Part shown: in pieces, positions 1-7,901 of the stretch
Position numbering within the stretch: the stretch's first letter is position 1
Layout of the letters: each line of letters begins with the position of its first letter
From: Pseudomonadota bacterium
GTDB lineage: Bacteria; Pseudomonadota; Gammaproteobacteria; Steroidobacterales; Steroidobacteraceae
Direction of reading: 5' to 3'
NCBI GenBank assembly: GCA_003242275.1
Contig: QGUX01000138.1
Span: forward strand, 1-9,017
DNA: 9,017 nucleotides
Notes under the pieces: generated by a model
Told to the model about the DNA's origin: nothing
The model's database searches: none
The model's input: only the letters and a program-made list of their open reading frames with translations
Made by a program: the position numbers and the translations under genes

Positions 1-1
1 C

Positions 2-556
2 CTGGACCAGAACCGCGGGAAGGCCGAGGCAGTGCGGCAGGGACTTCTCGACGCCTGCCGGCGCGGGGCGAAGTACGCCGGTTTCTGGGACGCGGACCTC
101 GCCACGCCGCTCGACGAGCTGCCCGGTTTTGTTGCACTGCTGGACGAGAAGCCGCATCTGGAAATGGTGTTCGGTTCTCGCGTGAAGCTGCTGGGAAGAT
201 TCATCCACCGCAAGACGGCCCGGCACTACTTCGGTCGTGGATTCGCCACTCTGGCGGCTTTGGCTCTGGGCCTGCCGCTCTACGACACCCAGTGCGGCGC
301 AAAGTTGTTCCGTGTGTCGCCGCGCTTCGAAGGACTGCTGCAGGATCGGTTCATCGGCGGCTGGATCTTCGATTGCGAGATCGTGGCCCGGGCGATTCGC
401 TCGCGCCGTGGCACGTCGCTACCTCCGGTACGCGATGTCATCTACGAACACCCTCTGACGGCGTGGCGCGACGTCGATGGATCAAAGGTTTCGGCATTGG
501 ACATTCCCTTCGTCGCATGTTCGCTGGCGCGCATCTATTGGAGGTACCTGAGATGA
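2..556 (+). CDS. Family 2 glycosyltransferase, C-terminal part (gene runs off the left edge)
   Basis: The frame is open from the first bases of the window, so the start lies upstream; 184 residues and the stop are present. The visible part opens with NRGKAEAVRQG, the basic stretch typical of GT-A fold family 2 enzymes of the dolichyl-phosphate-mannose synthase type. A DAD motif at bases 89-97 follows; it is the metal and nucleotide-sugar binding site. FGSR and then DTQCGAKLF (about bases 281-310) match the acceptor-side motif of the same subgroup. Such enzymes transfer a sugar from a nucleotide donor to polyprenyl phosphate or to a growing glycan at the inner membrane. The N-terminal catalytic Asp region is outside the window. 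The stop overlaps the next start as ATGA, so the two genes are probably translationally coupled. The family call is firm. The sugar and acceptor cannot be told; lipid-linked glycan or glycosylation of a surface structure is inference. Confidence 0.88.
   Translation: MDQNRGKAEAVRQGLLDACRRGAKYAGFWDADLATPLDELPGFVALLDEKPHLEMVFGSRVKLLGRFIHRKTARHYFGRGFATLAALALGLPLYDTQCGAKLFRVSPRFEGLLQDRFIGGWIFDCEIVARAIRSRRGTSLPPVRDVIYEHPLTAWRDVDGSKVSALDIPFVACSLARIYWRYLR
540..545 (+). promoter_or_regulatory. Strong ribosome binding site that fixes the start of the VTT protein
   Basis: GGAGGT sits inside the last codons of the glycosyltransferase gene, 7 bases before the ATG at 553. It is the best Shine-Dalgarno match in the window. 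It selects ATG 553 over the in-frame ATGs at 589 and 598 and over the long upstream open stretch of the same frame, which overlaps the glycosyltransferase. Confidence 0.8.
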
Positions 557-1359
557 CCGCGCAGGGCGCGCCCACGAAGTGGAACGGCATGACCCGGATG
601 TTGCTCGTCAAGATCGCGCTCGCCGTGGTGTTGCTGGCCGCCGTCGCCGCGGCGGTGACGCGCGGCTATGACCTCTTCGGTCTCGTGCAGCAGATCCTTT
701 CGCTGGTCCGCCAAGCTGGACCAACCGGATTCTTCGTCGCCATGGCCCTGCTACCCGCCATGGGAGTGCCCCAAACTTTCTTCAACCTTGCCGCAGGTCC
801 CGTCTTCGCACCGCAGCTCGGCATGCCGGTCGTATTGTTTCTGTCAGCCGCCGCCATCGGCACCAACATTGCCGTGACTTACCTGTTGGCGCGCAAGACC
901 TTGCGTCCGCTACTCCAGAAGCTCCTCGCGCGCACCGGCTACACCCTACCTCCCGTCAGCCCGGGAAACACAAACGACCTGATCGTGCTCTTTCGAGTTA
1001 CGCCGGGAATTCCCTTTCCGGTCCAGAACTATTTGCTGGGCCTGGCGGGGGTTCCCTTTGCTCCGTACCTGACGATCTCCTGCCTCATTGCCTTCCCGCT
1101 GAACGCTGGCGTAATCCTGTTTGGAGAGGCGCTGCTGAATGGACGCGGCGGTGCAGCATTGCTGGGCGTGTTGCTGCTGCTGGCTGCACTCACGATCATC
1201 CGCATGGTGCGCAGGAAGTACCTGCGACGTGCAGTCGACGGACCGGCGCAGGCTGCCGCGCCGTCAGCGGCGGCAGAGACTGAAGATCGTCAGACCCGCC
1301 AGCCTGTTGACCGGGAACAGCAGTCTGCGCTCCGCGCCATGAATTCCGGTGAGCAGTGA
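553..1359 (+). CDS. VTT-domain (TVP38/TMEM64, DedA-like) integral membrane protein
   Basis: A 268-residue inner-membrane protein. A hydrophobic segment at about residues 16-36 is followed by the VTT (SNARE-associated, DedA superfamily) domain at about 50-195 and a last membrane segment at about 199-219. The hallmark re-entrant motif is clear: FRVTPGIPFPVQNYLLG, residues 147-163, with the expected Arg, the PGxPF turn and NY. An earlier half-motif (LPAMGVPQTFFNLAAG) resembles the first re-entrant loop. Relatives are linked to lipid scrambling or lipid-carrier recycling and to membrane homeostasis; a role in returning polyprenyl phosphate for the adjacent glycosyltransferase is inference. The start is set by ATGA overlap with the upstream gene and by GGAGGT. 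The last 45 or so residues are a polar, Ala/Gln-rich tail without domain character, and they lie over the antisense end of the convergent methyltransferase gene. The tail may be a recent extension. The exact function is unknown. Confidence 0.85.
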   Translation: MTAQGAPTKWNGMTRMLLVKIALAVVLLAAVAAAVTRGYDLFGLVQQILSLVRQAGPTGFFVAMALLPAMGVPQTFFNLAAGPVFAPQLGMPVVLFLSAAAIGTNIAVTYLLARKTLRPLLQKLLARTGYTLPPVSPGNTNDLIVLFRVTPGIPFPVQNYLLGLAGVPFAPYLTISCLIAFPLNAGVILFGEALLNGRGGAALLGVLLLLAALTIIRMVRRKYLRRAVDGPAQAAAPSAAAETEDRQTRQPVDREQQSALRAMNSGEQ

Positions 1360-1983
1360 GTTCAACCAGCGAGGATAAGGAGCGAGGCTGCTGCGCGGCT
1401 CGAGCAGCGAACGTGTCATCATCAGCCGCTGCGCGACACGCACGGCGGCCACGATGGGAAGCAGGCTGCCGAAGAAATATCGCGACCGAACGGGCTCGAG
1501 CCCTGCCGCCCGCACGACGCGCTCGAGCGAGCGCACGGTATAGCGCCGCCGGTGCTCCAGGAACACGTCATGGCCGGACCAAAGGCATTGGAACGCCGGC
1601 ACGGTGATCACCACCCTGCCGGAGGAAGGCATTGTCGCCGTGACCTCGCGCAGCAGGCCGACGTCGTCGTCCACGTGCTCCAGCACGTCCATCATGAGAA
1701 TCAGGTCCTGGGAAACGCGCCCCAGCGACCTGACGAAGCGGATCGGCCTGCCGCCATGGCTTTCCTCCCGCTCTGCCTCGTAGAAAGGATCGAAGCAGAC
1801 GGCGGCCCCACAAATGCCGTTGTCCAGCAGTTGCCTGGAGAAGATGCCCGAGCCGGCGCCCACGTCCAGCACCTCCCCGGCGGTAATACCGCCGAGGAAG
1901 GCCCGCAGGGCTCTTCCCTTGGCCATGTAATACCAGTGACCGCCGGCGGCTTCCCCCAGCAGCTGCTCTTCTTTTATGTCCAC
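1264..1983 (-). CDS. Class I SAM-dependent methyltransferase
   Basis: A soluble 239-residue protein if started at the GTG at 1983. Motif I is VLDVGAGSG (residues 38-46), which forms the glycine-rich SAM loop. The acidic residue after strand 2 is D65 (CFDPF), expected to hold the ribose hydroxyls. DVLEHV (99-104) is the motif IV/post-motif signature of the Methyltransf_11/23 group. The region after HRRRYT (about residue 150) is the helical C-terminal part common in methyltransferases found beside glycosyltransferase genes. The substrate cannot be inferred; a sugar, lipid or quinone-like acceptor is possible. The frame stays open to an ATG at 2136, but residues added there are Pro/Gly/Arg-rich and look like translated non-coding DNA, and the family-like sequence begins with VDIKEEQLLGE. 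A GAGG directly abuts the GTG with no spacing, so the start is uncertain. Its 3' end overlaps the convergent VTT gene by 96 bases. Confidence 0.85.
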   Translation of the reverse strand: MDIKEEQLLGEAAGGHWYYMAKGRALRAFLGGITAGEVLDVGAGSGIFSRQLLDNGICGAAVCFDPFYEAEREESHGGRPIRFVRSLGRVSQDLILMMDVLEHVDDDVGLLREVTATMPSSGRVVITVPAFQCLWSGHDVFLEHRRRYTVRSLERVVRAAGLEPVRSRYFFGSLLPIVAAVRVAQRLMMTRSLLEPRSSLAPYPRWLNSLLTGIHGAERRLLFPVNRLAGLTIFSLCRR

Positions 1984-2061
1984 CCTCGGAAGTGTATGCG
2001 AGCCTGCCCGTGGGAGTCCGGCACTGGCCGGCGCCTGAGGCCGCCCCGGTACCGACGGGCG

Positions 2062-2083
2062 CCCCCCGGGGGGGAGGGAGGGG
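2062..2083 (+). other. C6G6 palindrome joined to a putative G-quadruplex tract
   Basis: Six C are followed by seven G, then A, GGG, A and GGGG. On the plus strand the segment 2068-2083 can be read as four runs of three G with single-base loops, the pattern of a stable intramolecular G-quadruplex. The C run next to it can instead pair with the first G run as a hairpin. The tract lies about 150 bases before pilB and about 80-100 bases before the methyltransferase start. The motif is seen directly; any regulatory effect is inference. Confidence 0.6.
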
Positions 2084-2177
2084 CGGCGCCACCCCCAATC
2101 TGCGAGCCCAATCACGCCCCCGATGCGGCCGCCCATGCCACCATCGCTGAGGATTTGACAGTTGCGCCCCCCGGCCT

Positions 2178-2206
2178 TTGACTACACGTTTGGCTGTTGA
2201 CGTAAT
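2178..2206 (+). promoter_or_regulatory. Possible sigma-70 promoter for the pilBCD operon
   Basis: TTGACT (2178-2183) matches five of six bases of the -35 consensus. CGTAAT (2201-2206) is 17 bases further on and matches four of six of the -10, though not at the important second position. Transcription would begin near 2213 and give a leader of about 20 bases before the pilB ATG. A better -35 match, TTGACA at 2155-2160, has no acceptable -10 at the right distance. Confidence 0.33.
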
Positions 2207-2233
2207 CCGGAACACCCCCCTTACCAGAACGAG

Positions 2234-3995
<1,762 letters not shown>

Positions 3996-3997
<2 letters not shown>

Positions 3998-4000
3998 GGG
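3996..4000 (+). promoter_or_regulatory. Ribosome binding site of pilC, overlapping the pilB stop
   Basis: AAGGG begins inside the TAA stop of pilB and lies 6 bases before the ATG of pilC at 4007. Ribosomes ending pilB would therefore sit on the pilC initiation site, which suggests coupled translation of the motor and its platform. Confidence 0.65.
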
Positions 4001-4006
4001 AAACCC

Positions 4007-5233
4007 ATGGCGCATTCCTCCTCAGCCATTCGCGAGGTCAAGCGCGACATCCCCTTCCTGTGGGAAGGCAAGGACAGGCGCGGCAAGGTGGTGAAGGGCA
4101 AGACGCTGGCCAAGGACGAGGTCGCGCTGCGCGCGATGCTGCGCCAGCAGGGTGTCGCCCCGAGTCGCATCAAGAAGCAGGCCGTGCGCACCGGCGGCAA
4201 GATCAGGCCCGGCGACATCGCCGTGTTCAGCCGCCAGCTGGCCACCATGATGGCCGCGGGCATCCCGCTGGTGCAGTCCTTCGACATCGTCGGCGCGGGC
4301 CACGAGAACCCCGCGATGCAGAAGCTGATCCTCGACATCAAGGCCGACGTCGAGAGCGGCATGTCGCTGCACGAGGCGCTGGGCAAGCGGCCGCTGTACT
4401 TCGACGACCTGTTCGTGAACCTGGTGGAGGCCGGCGAGCAGGCCGGTGCGCTCGAGACGCTGCTCGACAAGATCGCCACCTACAAGGAGAAGACCGAGGC
4501 CCTGAAGGCCAAGGTCAAGAAGGCGCTGTTCTACCCGGCCGCGGTGCTGGTGGTGGCCATCATCGTCACCATCATCCTGTTGATCTTCGTGATCCCGCAG
4601 TTCGAGGACCTGTTCAAGGGCTTCGGCGCCGACCTGCCGGCGTTCACGCAGATGGTCATCAACATGTCCAAGTTCGTGCAGAGCAAGGGCATCATCCTGG
4701 CCCTGGTCATCGGCGCGGGCGTGGCGGTGTTCATGTACTTCCACAAGCGCTCGCGCAGGTTCCGCGAAGTGCTCGACCGGTTGACGCTGAGGCTGCCGGT
4801 GATCGGCCCCATCATGCACAAGTCGGCCATCGCCCGCTTCGCGCGCACGCTGTCGACCATGTTCGCCGCCGGCGTGCCGCTGGTGGAGGCCATGGACTCG
4901 GTGGCCGGCGCCACCGGCAACATCGTGTACGAGAATGCCACGCTGGCCATCCGCGACGAGGTGGCCACCGGCACGCGCCTGCAGCGCGCCATGGAGAACA
5001 CCGGCCTGTTCCCCAACATGGTGATCCAGATGATCGCCGTGGGCGAGGAGTCCGGCGCCCTGGACGAGATGTCCGGCAAGGTGGCCGGCTTCTACGAGGC
5101 CGAGGTGGACAACGCGGTCGACTCCATGTCGAGCCTGCTCGAGCCGCTGATCATGGCCATCCTGGGTGTGCTGGTCGGCGGCCTCGTGATCGCCATGTAC
5201 CTGCCGATCTTCAAGCTGGGCGCGGTGGTGTAA
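4007..5233 (+). CDS. pilC: Type IV pilus inner-membrane platform protein PilC
   Basis: PilC (408 residues) sits in the inner membrane. It links the cytoplasmic motor ATPases to the growing pilus and probably lifts pilin subunits into the fibre. It has the family's duplicated T2SSF architecture. The first repeat, from about residue 72, contains FSRQLATMMAAGIPLVQS. The second, from about 275, contains FARTLSTMFAAGVPLVEA in the matching place. Three membrane segments are visible: about 173-200 (ending in the typical IPQFEDLF), 228-245, and 380-402 near the C terminus. A basic N-terminal region of about 70 residues (WEGKDRRGKVVKG) is the usual cytoplasmic lead-in. Length is normal (about 405). 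The ATG follows AAGGG at good spacing and lies 9 bases after pilB. Base composition and codon use match pilB and pilD. Confidence 0.97.
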   Translation: MAHSSSAIREVKRDIPFLWEGKDRRGKVVKGKTLAKDEVALRAMLRQQGVAPSRIKKQAVRTGGKIRPGDIAVFSRQLATMMAAGIPLVQSFDIVGAGHENPAMQKLILDIKADVESGMSLHEALGKRPLYFDDLFVNLVEAGEQAGALETLLDKIATYKEKTEALKAKVKKALFYPAAVLVVAIIVTIILLIFVIPQFEDLFKGFGADLPAFTQMVINMSKFVQSKGIILALVIGAGVAVFMYFHKRSRRFREVLDRLTLRLPVIGPIMHKSAIARFARTLSTMFAAGVPLVEAMDSVAGATGNIVYENATLAIRDEVATGTRLQRAMENTGLFPNMVIQMIAVGEESGALDEMSGKVAGFYEAEVDNAVDSMSSLLEPLIMAILGVLVGGLVIAMYLPIFKLGAVV

Positions 5234-5255
5234 GCCCCGCCCTCCCGCCCAGGCC

Positions 5256-6140
5256 GTGATCGAGCTGCTGTCCCAATCGATGCCCGTGTTCGCGGGCATC
5301 GTGTTCGTCTTCGGCCTGGTGGTGGGCAGCTTCCTGAACGTGGTGATCCACCGCGTGCCGGTGATGCTGGAGCGCGCCTGGCGGCGCGAGTGCCTGTCGC
5401 TGGACGGCCAGGAGCCGCCGGCCGAGCCGCGCTACAACCTCGTGGTGCCGCGCTCGGCCTGCCCGGGCTGCAAGGCGCCCATCCGCGCGCACCACAACAT
5501 CCCGGTGGTGAGCTGGCTGGTGCTCAAGGGGCGCTGCGCCAGTTGCGGCCAGCGCATCAGTCCGCGCTACCCCGTGGTCGAGCTGCTCACGGCGCTGCTG
5601 TCGGCGGCGGTGGCGGTGAAGTTCGGCTTCTCCTGGACCACCGCGGCCGGGCTGGTGCTGACCTGGTTCCTGGTGGCGCTGGCCTTCATCGACATCGACA
5701 CGCAGCTGCTGCCCGACAACCTGACGCTGCCGCTGCTGTGGCTCGGCCTGCTGCTGGCGCTGGTGCTGCCCCATGAGGGCGGACGGCTGCCGGTGGATCT
5801 CTCCTCCGCCGTGACCGGGGCCATCGCCGGCTACCTGTCGCTGTGGTGCATGTACCACCTGTTCCGCCTGGTGACCGGCAAGGAAGGCATGGGCTACGGC
5901 GACTTCAAGCTGCTCGCGGCGCTGGGCGCATGGCTGGGCTGGCAGATGCTGCTGCCCATCCTGATCGGCGCCGCCGGCGTGGGCGCGGTGGTGGGCATCG
6001 TGGCCATCGTGGCCAGGGCGCGCGAGAAGGGCGTGCCCATGGCCTTCGGGCCGTACCTCGCGGCGGCGGGCTGGCTGGCCCTGATGTTCGGGCCGGAGCT
6101 TGTGGCGACCTGGTTCGGCCATTACGCTGCTCCCCGCTGA
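5256..6140 (+). CDS. pilD: Type IV prepilin peptidase and N-methyltransferase PilD
   Basis: This polytopic inner-membrane enzyme (294 residues) removes the leader peptide from prepilins and methylates the new N terminus. It also serves type II secretion pseudopilins where present. The N-terminal membrane helix holds GLVVGSFLNVVIHRVP, the classic start of the family. The cytoplasmic domain carries the zinc-type cysteine pairs C69/C72 and C94/C97 found in bifunctional enzymes. The GxGD-type aspartyl protease residues are present: FIDIDTQLLPD (first Asp 146) and GYGDFK (Asp216). Several further membrane helices follow. The start is a GTG at 5256, with only AGG two bases ahead; an ATG at 5280 would trim eight residues but has no better ribosome site, and the family length favours the GTG. 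It is separated from pilC by 22 bases. Its stop overlaps the ribosome site of coaE. Confidence 0.96.
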   Translation: MIELLSQSMPVFAGIVFVFGLVVGSFLNVVIHRVPVMLERAWRRECLSLDGQEPPAEPRYNLVVPRSACPGCKAPIRAHHNIPVVSWLVLKGRCASCGQRISPRYPVVELLTALLSAAVAVKFGFSWTTAAGLVLTWFLVALAFIDIDTQLLPDNLTLPLLWLGLLLALVLPHEGGRLPVDLSSAVTGAIAGYLSLWCMYHLFRLVTGKEGMGYGDFKLLAALGAWLGWQMLLPILIGAAGVGAVVGIVAIVARAREKGVPMAFGPYLAAAGWLALMFGPELVATWFGHYAAPR

Positions 6141-6145
6141 AGGAG
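6140..6145 (+). promoter_or_regulatory. Ribosome binding site of coaE
   Basis: AAGGAG begins at the last base of the pilD stop codon and lies 12 bases before the ATG at 6158. Spacing is longer than ideal, but no other in-frame start fits better. It ties coaE to the pil operon. Confidence 0.6.
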
Positions 6146-6157
6146 CATTCCACCACC

Positions 6158-6790
6158 ATGGCAGGCAGGCGGCCGTCCGGGCCGCGGAAGGTATTGCGCA
6201 TCGCGCTCACGGGCGGCATCGCCAGCGGCAAGAGCACGGTGGCGCGCCTGTTCACCACGCTGGGCGCGAAGCTGATCGACACCGACCAGGTCGCGCGCGA
6301 CATCGTGGTGCCGCCCTCCCCCGTGCTCGACCGCATCGTGGCGCGCTTCGGGCCGTCCGTGCTCGCGGCCGACGGCACGCTGGACCGCGCCGCGCTGCGC
6401 CGGATCGTGTTCCAGGACGAGGCCGCGCGGCGCGACCTCGAGGCCATCATGCATCCGGCCATCCGGGCCGAAACCGACCGCCGCTCGGCGGAGGCCGGCG
6501 GGCCCTACCAGCTCATCGCCATCCCGCTGCTGGTCGAGACCGGCACGGCCGGCCAGTACGACCGGGTGCTGCTGGTCGATGCGTCGCCGGAGACGCAGCG
6601 CATGCGGCTGATGCTGCGCGATGGCATGACGGCCGAGGCGGCCGGGCGCATGCTGGCCGCGCAGGCCTCGCGCGAGGCGCGCCGCGCCATCGCCCACGAC
6701 ATCATCGACAACGACGGCGACGTGGCGGCGCTGGCCCCGCAGGTGGAGGCGCTGCACCGGCGCTACCTGGCGCTGGCCGCGACATCTTGA
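6158..6790 (+). CDS. coaE: Dephospho-CoA kinase
   Basis: This cytoplasmic enzyme catalyses the final step of coenzyme A synthesis, ATP-dependent phosphorylation of the ribose 3'-hydroxyl of dephospho-CoA. It has 210 residues, near the usual 200-210. The P-loop is TGGIASGKST (residues 18-27). LIDTDQVARDIV (39-50) is the substrate-binding lid-side motif, with Asp41 and Asp43 in the place of the conserved DAD/DTD. FGPSVLAADGTLDRAALRRIVF, the HPAIR segment and IPLLVETG follow in family order. Near the C terminus come RMLAAQASREARRAIAHDIIDN, the family's usual Gln/Arg-rich then IDN ending. An extra basic stretch of about 10 residues precedes the first strand. The gene is 17 bases from pilD, a linkage widely conserved in Proteobacteria with type IV pili although the functions are unrelated. 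Confidence 0.96.
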   Translation: MAGRRPSGPRKVLRIALTGGIASGKSTVARLFTTLGAKLIDTDQVARDIVVPPSPVLDRIVARFGPSVLAADGTLDRAALRRIVFQDEAARRDLEAIMHPAIRAETDRRSAEAGGPYQLIAIPLLVETGTAGQYDRVLLVDASPETQRMRLMLRDGMTAEAAGRMLAAQASREARRAIAHDIIDNDGDVAALAPQVEALHRRYLALAATS

Positions 6791-6815
6791 CGGGGCGCGC
6801 GTACGGGCGAATGCT
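6787..6815 (+). promoter_or_regulatory. Weak promoter candidate in the coaE-zapD gap
   Basis: The 101-base gap between coaE and zapD is the longest between plus-strand genes downstream of pilB. TTGACG (6787-6792) overlaps the coaE stop and is followed after 17 bases by AATGCT, a poor -10. No terminator hairpin is visible. zapD may have its own start site here, or it may simply be read through from coaE. Confidence 0.2.
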
Positions 6816-6891
6816 CGGCACAATCCGCCTGGCGACAGGGTCGCACCTCGGCGACAGTGCGAGTCCACGCGCGTTTATGCAAAATAGCCCG

Positions 6892-7707
6892 ATGACCCAG
6901 CATCACGCCGTCGCGGAGCGGCCCGAAACCGCCCCCGGCGCCGCCGCCGCCCCGCTGATCTACGAGCAGCCGCTCAACGAGCGGATGCGCACCTTCCTGC
7001 GCCTGGACTACCTGTACAACCAGGCCCTCTACCACAACGAGAAGGCCAGCCAGTGGGGCAGCCGCGCGGCGGTGGCCAGCCTGATCGACATCCTCGCCAT
7101 CCTCTCGCGCGGCGACGTGCGCGCCGAGGTGCTGAAGGAAATCGAGCGGCACCTGGCGCAGCTGGAGAGCTTCGCCAACAAGCCGGGCGTGGACGCGGCG
7201 CGCCTGAAGGCGCTGATCAACAACCTGACGCGCCTGCGCTCGGCGCTGTCGGCGGCCGGCAGCTCCTTCCTGCAGCCGCTGCGCGACTCGGAATTCCTGG
7301 CGGCGATCAAGCACCGCAGCAACATCCCCGGCGGCACCTGCGAGTTCGACCTGCCGGACTACTTCTACTGGCTGAACCAGGACGCGGCCAGCCGCACGCA
7401 GGCCTTCAACGAATGGCTGGCGCTGCTCAGGCCGCTGTGCGACGCGGTGGCCGAGGTGCTGTGGCTCACGCGCCAGAACGGGCGCGCGCGCAAGGAGGTG
7501 GCCACGGCCGGCACGTTCGCGATGAACTTCGACCGCGAGACGCCGCTGCAGCTGGTGCGCATCGTGCTGCCGCTCGACACCGGCCTGTATCCGGAGATCA
7601 GCGCCAGCCACCACCGCTGCAGCGTGCGCTTCCTGCGCTGGAACGGCCTCGCCACGCGGCCCACGCAGACCGACGAGGACGTTCCCTTCACGCTCATCAC
7701 CTGCTGA
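6892..7707 (+). CDS. zapD: Cell division protein ZapD (YacF family)
   Basis: ZapD is a soluble Z-ring-associated protein that binds the C-terminal tail of FtsZ and bundles its filaments at midcell. The 271-residue product begins its conserved part with IYEQPLNERMRTFLRLD, closely resembling the FEHPLNEKMRTWLR of E. coli ZapD. It then has a helical region, NIPGGTCEFDLPDYFYWL (from about 144) and LYPEISASHHRCSVRFL (from about 232), all recognisable in the family. Length exceeds the E. coli protein (247) mainly through an Ala/Pro-rich N terminus. The start is uncertain: in-frame ATGs occur at 6811, 6877 and 6892, none with a clear ribosome site. 6892 is chosen because the conserved domain begins about 20 residues later. 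The stop overlaps the yacG start as TGATG. Confidence 0.94.
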   Translation: MTQHHAVAERPETAPGAAAAPLIYEQPLNERMRTFLRLDYLYNQALYHNEKASQWGSRAAVASLIDILAILSRGDVRAEVLKEIERHLAQLESFANKPGVDAARLKALINNLTRLRSALSAAGSSFLQPLRDSEFLAAIKHRSNIPGGTCEFDLPDYFYWLNQDAASRTQAFNEWLALLRPLCDAVAEVLWLTRQNGRARKEVATAGTFAMNFDRETPLQLVRIVLPLDTGLYPEISASHHRCSVRFLRWNGLATRPTQTDEDVPFTLITC

Positions 7708-7901
7708 TGGACCCTTCTCCCCCGAAGGTCCGCTGCCCGACCTGCCAGCGGGAGCTGGCGTGGTCGGAGGAATTCCCGTACCGGCCGTTCTGCAGCCAGC
7801 GGTGCAAGATGGTGGACCTGGGTGCCTGGCTGGCGGAGGAACGGCGGCTGCCGGGGGAGCCGGTGGACCGGCTCTCGGGCGGGGACGAGGAGAAATCCTA
7901 G
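7707..7901 (+). CDS. yacG: DNA gyrase inhibitor YacG (zinc-finger protein)
   Basis: A 64-residue zinc-finger protein; E. coli YacG (65 residues) binds GyrB and inhibits gyrase. The four zinc ligands are C10, C13 (RCPTCQ), C29 and C33 (FCSQRC), followed by the family's KMVDLGAWLAEE. The acidic, disordered tail ends in DEEKS. The ATG shares its A with the zapD stop (TGATG) and has no separate ribosome site, so translation is probably coupled to zapD. Its TAG stop lies on a CTAG shared with the convergent gene. Confidence 0.95.
   Translation: MDPSPPKVRCPTCQRELAWSEEFPYRPFCSQRCKMVDLGAWLAEERRLPGEPVDRLSGGDEEKS

Larger units (their letters stand above)
1984..2233. other. Divergent intergenic region between the methyltransferase and pilB
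   Basis: This 250-base stretch separates two divergently transcribed genes and should hold both promoters. I see no coding sequence with family-like features and no pilin-like signal (short leader, Gly-Phe, then a hydrophobic helix). It contains a C6G6 palindrome merging into a G-rich tract (2062-2083), two GGCGCC palindromes (2059-2064 and 2085-2090), and three TTGAC elements at 2155, 2178 and 2197. No convincing sigma-54 element (GG and GC dinucleotides in the right sequence context) was found. Confidence 0.7.

Noticed and set aside
292..552. Upstream extension of the VTT protein into the glycosyltransferase gene
   Set aside because: It lies out of frame on a real gene, and GGAGGT plus the ATGA overlap mark ATG 553 as the start.
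1991..2019. Leaderless promoter for the methyltransferase (TACACT on the minus strand at 1996-1991)
   Set aside because: The -10 match is only partial and there is no recognisable -35 at the proper distance.
1984..2136. N-terminal extension of the methyltransferase to an ATG at 2136
   Set aside because: The 51 added residues are Pro/Gly/Arg-rich and come from the G-rich promoter tract. Family-like sequence begins only at the GTG at 1983.
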